Of a stretch of 12,120 bases of DNA, positions 1 to 6,024 are shown piece by piece. This DNA comes from Anaerolineae bacterium. Lineage in GTDB: Bacteria; Chloroflexota; Anaerolineae; Aggregatilineales; Aggregatilineaceae. A model generated the notes under the pieces. The model searched no databases. It saw nothing but the letters and a program-made list of their open reading frames with translations, and was not told the origin of the DNA. Within the stretch, counting starts at the first letter, position 1; each line of letters opens with the position of its first letter. A program made the translations under genes and the position numbers. The stretch spans positions 1-12,120 of the forward strand of contig JAFGJA010000512.1 of the NCBI GenBank assembly GCA_016929355.1, written 5' to 3'.

Positions 1-461
1 AGATCGCGTTGGGCGAACCGCTCCTGTTTGATTTCGGGACCACCGTTAACGGCTACGCCTCGGATATTACGCGCACCTTCAGCGTGGGTGAACCTTCCGC
101 CAAAATGCAGGACGTGTATGCAGTGGTCAAAGCGGCTAATGCTGCCGGACGCGCTGCCGCCAAACCCGGCGCTACCGGGCAAGATGTGGATCGGGCTACA
201 CGCAAAGTGATCGTTGAAGCGGGCTTCGGAGACTATTTCACACACCGCACCGGGCACGGCCTCGGCCTCGAAACGCACGAACCGCCCGATATGGTCGAAG
301 GCAATTTGTTGGTACTCGAACCGGGCATGACCTTCACCGTTGAACCGGGCATCTATCTTTCCGGCGAAGTCGGCGTGCGCATTGAGGATAATGTAGTGAT
401 CACCGTCGATGGTGCGGAGAGCCTGACCACGTTTGATCGGGAATTGCGCGTAATCGGATAA
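1..461 (+). CDS. M24 family metallopeptidase (Xaa-Pro aminopeptidase/dipeptidase), C-terminal part
   Basis: The gene is cut by the left window edge; 152 codons are visible, in frame from base 3 to the TAA at 459-461. The visible part is the catalytic pita-bread domain. All five metal ligands of the M24 family can be placed (numbering from the first complete codon): Asp10 in FDFG, Asp21 in the SDITRTF motif, His85 in TGHGLGLETH, Glu114 in TVEPGIY and Glu128 in RIEDNVV. M24B enzymes of this kind use two metal ions to cleave peptides at an Xaa-Pro bond and act in the cytoplasm in peptide turnover. Whether it is an aminopeptidase P or a prolidase cannot be told without the N-terminal half. The internal TTG at base 9 is a Leu codon, not a start. 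A membrane protein gene follows 3 nt downstream, so the two are probably co-transcribed. Confidence 0.93.
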   Translation, partial: IALGEPLLFDFGTTVNGYASDITRTFSVGEPSAKMQDVYAVVKAANAAGRAAAKPGATGQDVDRATRKVIVEAGFGDYFTHRTGHGLGLETHEPPDMVEGNLLVLEPGMTFTVEPGIYLSGEVGVRIEDNVVITVDGAESLTTFDRELRVIG

Positions 462-464
462 CGC

Positions 465-1226
465 ATGATCGCCGAACCGCCCCGCCAACCGCGTGCTGCC
501 GCGCGTATGCTGATCATCTGCGCCGTGTGGATGATCGGCTTCGTGAGTCTGCTCACTATCGCGGTGAACGGGGATGAAACTTCCACGCCCGATGATCGCG
601 CGATCATCCGCATGATCGGCGGCCTGCTGATCATCTGGGTAGTAATTGGCGGAAGTCTGCAACGCTGGCAGCGAGATCGCTTCGTGCGCTGGCTGCGGCG
701 ATTTTTGCCCGGCGGCTGGCGCACCCAATTTGTGATCGGGTGCATCATCTTCGCGCTGCTGGAAGAAGCAGTCACCACCGCCATGACCAATCTCGGTCCG
801 GCGTTTGGCGCAGCAACCGGCGCGGCTCACATCACGGCGTCCACAAATTATTTTGAAGTGGTGCTGCTCAACAGCGTGATCGTGTTTGTGCCGATGTTCA
901 TCACCTGGGCATGGCTGCTGGCACGCTACGATTTCCGCCCCGCCGAGGTTATGCTGCTCTATGGCTTAACCGGCACATTAGCGGAAACCATCTCCTTTGG
1001 ACCGTTAAATCTGGTCAATGTGGGGATGTGGGTTTATGTCTACGGGCTGATTGTCTATTTGCCTGCGCGCGCGGTAACGACTGATCCCGCAGTACGCCCC
1101 GCCATACGCAACACGCGGCGCGTCCGGTGGCGGCATTGGCCGCTCGCCATCGTGCTGCCGATTGTGATGACGATTCCCTGGATTCCGGTGGTTTTACTGA
1201 TGCGGGCCGCAGCAAAAATCTTATGA
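465..1226 (+). CDS. Seven-helix membrane protein of unknown function
   Basis: I do not recognise the family. The 253-residue product has about seven hydrophobic segments, near residues 15-34, 49-66, 87-107, 130-152, 160-178, 183-200 and 226-247, so it should sit in the cytoplasmic membrane. Arg-rich loops (about 67-86 and 211-224) would face the cytoplasm by the positive-inside rule. Acidic residues lie inside hydrophobic stretches: Glu100-Glu101 in helix 3, Glu131 at the start of helix 4 and Glu174 in helix 5. The EE pair recalls the EExxxR motif of CPBP intramembrane proteases, but the Arg and the later F/H motifs are not in place, so I do not assign it there. The ATG lies 3 nt after the stop of the M24 peptidase gene, implying translational coupling. 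The stop TGA overlaps an ATG (ATGA at 1223-1226) that opens only a 22-codon frame. Confidence 0.8.
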   Translation: MIAEPPRQPRAAARMLIICAVWMIGFVSLLTIAVNGDETSTPDDRAIIRMIGGLLIIWVVIGGSLQRWQRDRFVRWLRRFLPGGWRTQFVIGCIIFALLEEAVTTAMTNLGPAFGAATGAAHITASTNYFEVVLLNSVIVFVPMFITWAWLLARYDFRPAEVMLLYGLTGTLAETISFGPLNLVNVGMWVYVYGLIVYLPARAVTTDPAVRPAIRNTRRVRWRHWPLAIVLPIVMTIPWIPVVLLMRAAAKIL

Positions 1227-1291
1227 CCACCGCCGGCTATGGCGAACCGCACCCCCTCACCGATGCGGGGCGCTGGTTCACATCGACCTGA
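1223..1291 (+). other. Possible 22-codon ORF, ATGA-coupled to the membrane protein gene
   Basis: An ATG overlaps the TGA of the membrane protein gene and reads 22 codons to a TGA at 1289-1291. In another frame the sequence after about 1265 stays open into the 1430s and would encode a hydrophobic segment (LIIISIGIAGYAGG). This could be the remnant of a frameshifted third cistron, or chance. No family is recognisable and the codon pattern is not convincing. The rest of the gap up to 1376 holds no clear terminator or RNA gene. Confidence 0.15.
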
Positions 1292-1376
1292 TCATCATCT
1301 CGATTGGAATCGCCGGGTATGCAGGCGGTTTTTATCCTCAAAGGCGAATTTTACCGGCTGATTCAGACCTGTTCCA

Positions 1377-1952
1377 TCACTCAGCAAACAACGCGCCGAC
1401 CTTAACCGTCTCGCCCAACGTTTGCGATACGAACGAATCCGCTTTATCATACGCGCCCTGACGGGCAAAGTGCTGGGCATCACGTACCCATACTTCCAGC
1501 ACATCATGCACCGGATCCACAATCCAATATTCAAACACACCGGTTGCTTCATACGCCTGATATTTCTCCTGCCGGTCAAACTTGGCCGTACTTGGCGCAA
1601 GCACTTCAACCACCAAATCCGGCGCACCAACCAACCGTTTCTCCTCCACCTGACAACTCGTCTGTGATGTCAGATACAATACATCCGGTTCATAAATGTT
1701 GTATTCATCCAATACCACTTCAACCGGCGCGGTAAATGCTCTGCCGCCCTTCTTTTTCGCAACAGTCATCAAAAGAAACAGAATTTCACCCACAATCGCC
1801 TGATGTTTAGGTATTGGAGGCACGCTAATCACCACCTCGCCATCAATGAGTTGAATCAGATCGTACTGCGCATAGTCTGGCAGTTGATAATACGCGGCAG
1901 CAGCAATCCGCAATTTGACTGGAACGGCCATATCCGCCCTCACTTTCGACAT
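1377..1952 (-). CDS. Uma2 family (DUF820) PD-(D/E)XK endonuclease-like protein
   Basis: The 191-residue protein matches the Uma2/DUF820 pattern well. It has an N-terminal helix followed by LIDGEVV (Glu39), a PPxPxHQ segment (His50), the core acidic residue Asp90 in YEPDVLYL, then PDLVVEVLAPSTAKFDRQEK with Glu117 and Lys130, and the family hallmark GVFEYWIVDP at 138-147. Uma2 proteins have a restriction-endonuclease-like fold. They occur in many copies in cyanobacteria and Chloroflexota, but their biological role is not settled; nuclease activity is inferred from the fold. The length is typical. The start at 1952 is supported by an AGGTG about 7 nt upstream; Met8 is an alternative. It lies 47 nt after the broken DUF1232 gene on the same strand and may share its transcript. 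Confidence 0.9.
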   Translation of the reverse strand: MSKVRADMAVPVKLRIAAAAYYQLPDYAQYDLIQLIDGEVVISVPPIPKHQAIVGEILFLLMTVAKKKGGRAFTAPVEVVLDEYNIYEPDVLYLTSQTSCQVEEKRLVGAPDLVVEVLAPSTAKFDRQEKYQAYEATGVFEYWIVDPVHDVLEVWVRDAQHFARQGAYDKADSFVSQTLGETVKVGALFAE

Positions 1953-1999
1953 TCTCTACACCTAATTATAACGCAGTTTGTGGTCCCGGCGCGCGCCCC

Positions 2000-2392
2000 T
2001 CACCGGATCACAATCCACACCACACCCCTCACCACCGCAATCCAGAGTGCCACGATCACACCCGCCGCGATCCAATTCACCGGCTTCTGCATATCTTCCG
2101 ACTCCAGCGCCACGCGCGCCTGTTCCCGACACTCAGCCAACACCTCCGCCGGAATCAGCCGCAGCGCGATCCAGATGCCCGCCGGAATCAGGATCAGATC
2201 GTCCAGATAGCCCAACACCGGGATCGGATCGGGAATCAGGTCGATGGGACTGAACGCATATCCAACCACGATCACCACCCATAACCGCGCGCACTAGGCC
2301 ACACGCGGATCACGGTACGCCAGATAAAGCGCGTATAAATCCGCTTTGAACGCCCGCGCGCGCTGTTTCCATTGCGCGATCATCGCTGTCAT
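2000..2392 (-). pseudogene. DUF1232 (YkvA-like) small membrane protein, interrupted by in-frame TAG at codon 33
   Basis: Reading from the ATG at 2390-2392 gives a family-typical N-terminus (WKQRARAFKADLYALYLAYRDPR, residues 8-30), then Val-Ala, a TAG at 2294-2296, and in the same frame the hallmark DUF1232 core YAFSPIDLIPDPIPVLGYLDD at about residues 45-65. A C-terminal hydrophobic helix (about 107-129) ends at the TGA at 2000-2002. Without the TAG the protein would be 130 residues, normal for the family. The family usually has Trp-Tyr after the DPRVP segment, and TAG is one transition from TGG; the following TGC (Cys) is one transition from a Tyr codon. A strong ribosome binding site precedes the upstream ATG, whereas the GTG at 2278 that could restart the second half has none. 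It is therefore probably a recent nonsense mutation, a sequencing or assembly error, or a read-through case. The family's role is unknown. Confidence 0.8.
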
Positions 2393-2398
2393 CACCAC

Positions 2399-2407
2399 TC
2401 CTCCCTT
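2399..2407 (-). promoter_or_regulatory. Ribosome binding site of the DUF1232 gene
   Basis: On the minus strand AAGGGAGGA lies 6 nt before the ATG at 2392. It is close to a full anti-16S match and fixes the upstream start, ahead of the in-frame TAG. This shows that the segment 2297-2392 is part of the gene and not spacer. Confidence 0.75.
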
Positions 2408-2413
2408 CATTTA

Positions 2414-2440
2414 TTGTCCTCGTCCGAATCATGATACACT
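2414..2440 (+). promoter_or_regulatory. Candidate sigma-70-type promoter for the exported PPC protein gene
   Basis: TTGTCC (2414-2419) and TACACT (2435-2440) are separated by 15 nt. A TG one base before the second hexamer makes it an extended -10 element, which can compensate for the short spacer. Transcription would start near 2447 and give a leader of roughly 37 nt before the ATG at 2484. It sits in the gap between divergent genes, where a promoter is required. The assignment rests on consensus matching by eye only. Confidence 0.4.
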
Positions 2441-2483
2441 CTACGCATAGTTGCTGCGAAAAACGCTACCGGAGAAAATCACC

Positions 2484-5108
2484 ATGCGACGGATTCGCCT
2501 CACGTTATGCCTGATCCTGCTCACTGGGCTGCTGATCATCAGCGCACAAACTGTACCGATCCATGCCCAAACCCCTGAAAATCCTGTCGAACAGGCAGCA
2601 CTGCGCGTACACCTGCAAAATCAGCGCACCAACGCCTATACACATTGGATCGGCGGACCATTAGGCAATCTGGAAAATCAACACTTTCAAATTCCAGGAT
2701 TAGGCGAACCGCTCGGCCCATGGAAACTACACGGCATGGCAGGCGATCCCGACCTGGCATCCGATGATCTTACCCGCCCTGTGCTGCTTAGTTTTTGGAC
2801 CTCCCGGTACAGCTATTGTTGGCTGGTATTTCCTTATTTGAGCGAAGTCGCACTCAATGCGGACGAATACGCCTTTGATGTTGTATTCGTCAATCTATGG
2901 GATACAGAAACCGACGCGCTGGGGTATCTAGCACACTATTCCCCTGATCTCTATACGGTATTTGATGAAAATGAACAACTTATCCAGCGCATCAATATCA
3001 ACCACGCGCCAACTAACGTCCTGCTCGATACCGATGGTACGATTCTGGCGGTACACGTAAATATCATTACACCAACCACTGTCAATTTTCTGAATGTAGT
3101 TGCTCAACAGCCCGGCGAAGGGCATTTCGTCGCCGCCGATTATGCTGATCGCGTGCCTCAAGCCGAACTCCTGCCCATCGAACTGGACGATACACCACCG
3201 ATCACCTACAACACAACGATTACCGGCACGATCAGCGCCGAGGATACGCAGGACGCCTACCAATTCACGGGCAGCGCGGGCGATGAACTCCTGATCACGC
3301 TCACCGCACCTGATGACTCAGAGTTGGATAGTTATGTGGCGCTGCTGACCCCGGACGGGGAACATATCGCGGAAAATGACGACATCGATCCCGGCATTAT
3401 TCAGGATGCGCGGATGATGGTCACACTGCCCGCCGATGGAGTCTATATTGTGGTCGCTACCCGGTTTCTAGAAAATGACGGGTACTCTGAAGGCGCTTAC
3501 GAACTGCTGATCACGGAAAACGGCGCAGTAAACGACGCAGCAATCACCGAGGGTGATCAACCAGACGCCACCCCCCCGGCGGAAGCATCCGGCACAACGC
3601 AAACCACCGGCACGATAGCGTATGGCGAAACCGTCACCGGCACGATCTTTGACACGGACTATGCGCAAGCCTGGACCTTTACCGGTTCCCAGGGCGATGT
3701 CATCACCGCGACCATGAGTCGCGCCGATCAAGCTGATGACGATCCCGGCGGCTTGGATGGGTACATGCAGTTGATCGGGCCGGATGGTGACATACTCATT
3801 GAAGTAGACGACTCGCAAACCGTAATGCCGGTCATCGAAACCTATGAACTGCCCGCCGATGGAACCTATACCTTAGTCGCTACCCGGTTCGCGTTTGCCA
3901 ACGGGCTTTCAACGGGCGCTTATACGCTCACCCTGGAACACGTCGCCGCCCTCACGACGCCCCCTGATACTGGCGCAAGCGCTACCGGCGCGGGCACAAA
4001 CTGGCTGCCTAACAACACCCTGCCCGCTGATCTGTACTGGATCAACTACAACGAACAGGTAGCCGGATCGCTGGCTGACGATCCGTTTGACCAGTGGTAC
4101 ATTTTCCAGGGCACAGCCGGGGACGTGATCACCATCCAGATGAATGCAACCGCCGCCGATGCTAACGATGAGACTGCCCCCGCGCTCGATCCGTTCCTGA
4201 TGCTGACCACACTCAACGGCCTGGAACTCGCTCACAACGATGACGCATCCGACACCTCAACCGGCGCGGCGATCACCGACTTTACGCTGCCCGTCAGCGC
4301 AACGTATCTCATTCGCGCCACGCGCTACGGGCTGGAAAATGGCCCCTCAACCGGCGACTATACGCTGATCATCGCAACAGAGGCCCCTGCCGCCGCCGCC
4401 AACATTCCATCTTCTCCGATCATCCCCGGCCAAATCGTCACCGGCAGCCTTGATCTGCAACAATCGCGCGCGCGGTATTTCTTAACAGTATCAGCCGGGG
4501 ATTGGATCACGATCAGCGCCCAGCGCACAAGCGGCGATCTCGATCTTGAATTGCAGCTTTACGATCCCGCCGAGGAACTGATTGTCATCCATCCCCGATC
4601 AGTGAACGCAGGCGAAACCCGCATCGCACACCACGAAATCACCGTCGGGGGCATCTATCAGGTGGAAGTCCGGTTGAATAACCTGATGTCATCCGGCGAT
4701 TACCAACTGATCGTGCTGCCCGCCGCACCGACCACTGTCGATCCCGGCGCATTTGTCCCGGCGGCAGGCTTAGGCGTGGAAGTCGTGCTGATCTGGAATT
4801 CGGCCACCGATCTTGATCTCTCTGTGCTGGCTGATCCACCGGCGGCAGATGAACAAACGAGTCATGTCAATGATTTCTGCGCGGATACCGTCACCACGCC
4901 GATTGAGCGTTTCACCCAGGCGGCGGGTTCGCCGGTATACACAGAGTACACCGTACAGATCACCTACCAACTCAACTGCACCGGGCAAAGCGAGCCGGTC
5001 AATTTCCTGCTGGCGATTGCAGTGGATGGCGAAGTCGTGGATGTGATCGGGGGCACGCTGGCGCGTGAAGGGGATACCTATACCACCCAGTTTTCTGTCG
5101 CGCCATAG
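2484..5108 (+). CDS. Exported protein: degenerate thioredoxin-like domain, four PPC-like repeats, C-terminal beta domain
   Basis: I chose the ATG at 2484 (GGAGA 8 nt upstream) over an in-frame TTG at 2451, because it places a clean signal peptide (MRRIR, then a hydrophobic core to about residue 23, cleavage near AQ-TP at 29-31) at the N-terminus. The product has 874 residues. Residues about 50-210 resemble TlpA-like thioredoxins: the strand LLSFWTSRYSYC at 101-112 aligns with the usual FWASWCGPC, but the first catalytic Cys is Tyr109 and only Cys112 remains; the cis-Pro is Pro176. Four PPC-type beta-sandwich repeats follow at about 243-345, 376-485, 520-632 and 646-746, marked by G-D-x-(I/L) and GxY(x)LxxTR motifs. 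The C-terminal domain (about 764-874; LIWNSATDLDLSV) recalls YfaP/DUF2135-like beta domains, and its Cys799 and Cys832 could form a disulfide. The protein is probably secreted or surface-held and adhesive or binding. Its function is unknown. Confidence 0.88.
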   Translation: MRRIRLTLCLILLTGLLIISAQTVPIHAQTPENPVEQAALRVHLQNQRTNAYTHWIGGPLGNLENQHFQIPGLGEPLGPWKLHGMAGDPDLASDDLTRPVLLSFWTSRYSYCWLVFPYLSEVALNADEYAFDVVFVNLWDTETDALGYLAHYSPDLYTVFDENEQLIQRININHAPTNVLLDTDGTILAVHVNIITPTTVNFLNVVAQQPGEGHFVAADYADRVPQAELLPIELDDTPPITYNTTITGTISAEDTQDAYQFTGSAGDELLITLTAPDDSELDSYVALLTPDGEHIAENDDIDPGIIQDARMMVTLPADGVYIVVATRFLENDGYSEGAYELLITENGAVNDAAITEGDQPDATPPAEASGTTQTTGTIAYGETVTGTIFDTDYAQAWTFTGSQGDVITATMSRADQADDDPGGLDGYMQLIGPDGDILIEVDDSQTVMPVIETYELPADGTYTLVATRFAFANGLSTGAYTLTLEHVAALTTPPDTGASATGAGTNWLPNNTLPADLYWINYNEQVAGSLADDPFDQWYIFQGTAGDVITIQMNATAADANDETAPALDPFLMLTTLNGLELAHNDDASDTSTGAAITDFTLPVSATYLIRATRYGLENGPSTGDYTLIIATEAPAAAANIPSSPIIPGQIVTGSLDLQQSRARYFLTVSAGDWITISAQRTSGDLDLELQLYDPAEELIVIHPRSVNAGETRIAHHEITVGGIYQVEVRLNNLMSSGDYQLIVLPAAPTTVDPGAFVPAAGLGVEVVLIWNSATDLDLSVLADPPAADEQTSHVNDFCADTVTTPIERFTQAAGSPVYTEYTVQITYQLNCTGQSEPVNFLLAIAVDGEVVDVIGGTLAREGDTYTTQFSVAP
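3426..3467 (+). repeat. Direct repeat copy 1 inside PPC repeat 1
   Basis: This 42-nt stretch begins CTGCCCGCCGATGGA and ends GTCGCTACCCGGTTT. It recurs with few changes at 3849-3890, 423 nt (141 codons) further on and in the same frame, encoding LPADGxYxxVATRF in both copies. Nucleotide-level similarity beyond what the protein motif demands suggests that PPC repeats 1 and 2 arose by relatively recent internal duplication. Repeats 3 and 4 are more diverged. Confidence 0.7.
3849..3890 (+). repeat. Direct repeat copy 2 inside PPC repeat 2
   Basis: Partner of the 42-nt stretch at 3426-3467. The opening 15 bases and the 13-base GTCGCTACCCGGT near the end are identical, and the middle differs at several positions. 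Confidence 0.7.
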
Positions 5109-5152
5109 CCGCGCAGAGCATAGCAAAACATAGCAACGAACACACATACAAA

Positions 5153-5180
5153 CGCCGGGGCGTGCCACAACACCCCGGCG
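5153..5180. terminator. GC-rich hairpin between convergent genes, probable bidirectional terminator
   Basis: CGCCGGGG (5153-5160) and CCCCGGCG (5173-5180) form a perfect 8-bp stem with a 12-nt loop, placed between the stop of the exported-protein gene (5108) and the convergent response regulator gene (stop at 5226). On the plus strand it is followed only by GCGGTTTG and on the minus strand by TTTGTATGTGTG, so neither U-tract is strong. Position and stem strength argue for termination; the weak tails lower confidence. Confidence 0.55.
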
Positions 5181-5225
5181 TGCGGTTTGATGTATAGTCA
5201 TGTGAAAATACCTACCGGATGACTG

Positions 5226-5591
5226 TTATCCCAAATAACGGTTAATCATATTAATCAGATCACCGGTACTGATCGGCTTGGGCAAATAATCATCGCAACC
5301 TGCCGCGATAAACCGTTCACGATCGCCGCGCATCGCATTAGCAGTCAGGGCAATAATCGGAATCGTCGTGGTGTCTTCATAGGCTTTGATGCGTTGGGTC
5401 GCTTCAACCCCATCAATGCCGGGCAAACTGATATCCATCAAAATCAAATCCGGGTGTTCAGTGGTCGCCATCTCCACGCCTGTCAGCCCATCATCCGCTT
5501 CAATGACTTCAAAGCCTTTTGCAGTTAGAATTTTACGGACCAAGCGCTTATTCTGAAAGTTATCCTCAACGTACAGGATGCGATTCGCCAT
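5226..5591 (-). CDS. Single-domain response regulator (receiver only, DivK/CheY-like)
   Basis: The 121-residue protein is a complete receiver domain with nothing attached. The acidic pair is Glu9-Asp10 (LYVEDN), the phosphoacceptor Asp53 (LILMDISLPGIDG), the switch Thr83 (ALTA) and the conserved Lys105 (LPKP). MDISLP...DG and GCDDYLPKP are typical of DivK-like regulators found beside hybrid or multi-sensor kinases. The start at 5591 is fixed by a perfect AGGAGG 9 nt upstream; upstream in-frame codons to 5690 lie inside the preceding gene and do not look like protein. It is the third gene of the operon, 13 nt after the preceding stop. It would act in the cytoplasm as a phosphate shuttle or by protein contact, since it has no DNA-binding domain. 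Confidence 0.93.
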   Translation of the reverse strand: MANRILYVEDNFQNKRLVRKILTAKGFEVIEADDGLTGVEMATTEHPDLILMDISLPGIDGVEATQRIKAYEDTTTIPIIALTANAMRGDRERFIAAGCDDYLPKPISTGDLINMINRYLG

Positions 5592-5600
5592 CTGATAAAG

Positions 5601-5606
5601 CCTCCT
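5601..5606 (-). promoter_or_regulatory. Ribosome binding site deciding the start of the last receiver gene
   Basis: AGGAGG on the minus strand overlaps the TAG stop (5605-5607) of the preceding receiver gene and lies 9 nt before the ATG at 5591. It selects this ATG over the longer frame that opens at 5690 and suggests coupled translation of the two receivers. Confidence 0.75.
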
Positions 5607-6024
5607 AACGATCCAGATATGATGCGATCTGGTCCGGGAATTGACGGGTATCCACCGGTTTAGGAATATGCCCATCACACCCAAACCCACGAATCAAACG
5701 TCGCGCAGTTGAACCATCCTGGGCCGTCACAGCAATAATCGGCACATCACGCAAGCCAGGGCGGGCGCGCAGCATCGTAGCTACCACTTTGCCATCCAAA
5801 TCAGGCAGATCAATATCGAGCAAAACCAACTTAATGCGATCTTCTTCGGCTAACTGCAATCCTTCAAGCGCGGTGGGAGCATGAAGCACCTCATAACCCC
5901 GCGCTCCCAACACTTTCTCAACGACACGAGCGAATTTCAAATCGTCTTCAATCAACAGAATCGTTATGACCGGGGGGTCATGGTCCTTATTCGATGATTC
6001 GGTGGTTGGTTCAGGTTCACTCAT
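5605..6024 (-). CDS. Single-domain response regulator (receiver only)
   Basis: The 139-residue protein starts with a polar tail of about 18 residues (MSEPEPTTESSNKDHDPP) followed by one receiver domain. The acidic cluster is Glu26-Asp27-Asp28, the phosphoacceptor Asp70 (LVLLDIDLPDLDG), the switch Thr100 (AVTA) and the conserved Lys122 (IPKP). All key residues are intact, so it should be phosphorylatable. Its ATG lies inside the end of the PLP-enzyme/receiver fusion gene: the two frames overlap by 8 nt (ATGAGTGA, 6017-6024), a strong sign of translational coupling. No output domain is present. It is only moderately similar to the next receiver, so the pair does not look like a fresh duplication. 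It could relay phosphate between the neighbouring kinase and the other receivers. Confidence 0.93.
   Translation of the reverse strand: MSEPEPTTESSNKDHDPPVITILLIEDDLKFARVVEKVLGARGYEVLHAPTALEGLQLAEEDRIKLVLLDIDLPDLDGKVVATMLRARPGLRDVPIIAVTAQDGSTARRLIRGFGCDGHIPKPVDTRQFPDQIASYLDR

Noticed and set aside
465..1226. CPBP-type intramembrane protease
   Set aside because: The EE pair is present in helix 3, but the Arg of EExxxR and the later FxxxH and HxxxN/D motifs are not found.
1965..1970. Perfect TATAAT on the minus strand upstream of the Uma2 gene as a promoter
   Set aside because: There is no -35-like hexamer or TGn extension, and it is only 12 nt from the ATG, which would put the transcription start on top of the ribosome binding site. 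It may still contribute, but I do not call it.
2000..2278. A shorter, intact DUF1232 gene starting at the GTG at 2278
   Set aside because: It would lack the conserved N-terminal third of the family, which is encoded upstream in the same frame with its own strong ribosome binding site, and no ribosome binding site precedes the GTG.
5592..5690. Upstream in-frame extension of the last receiver gene (a further 33 codons)
   Set aside because: It overlaps the 3' end of the preceding receiver gene, does not resemble a receiver N-terminus, and a perfect AGGAGG points to the ATG at 5591.
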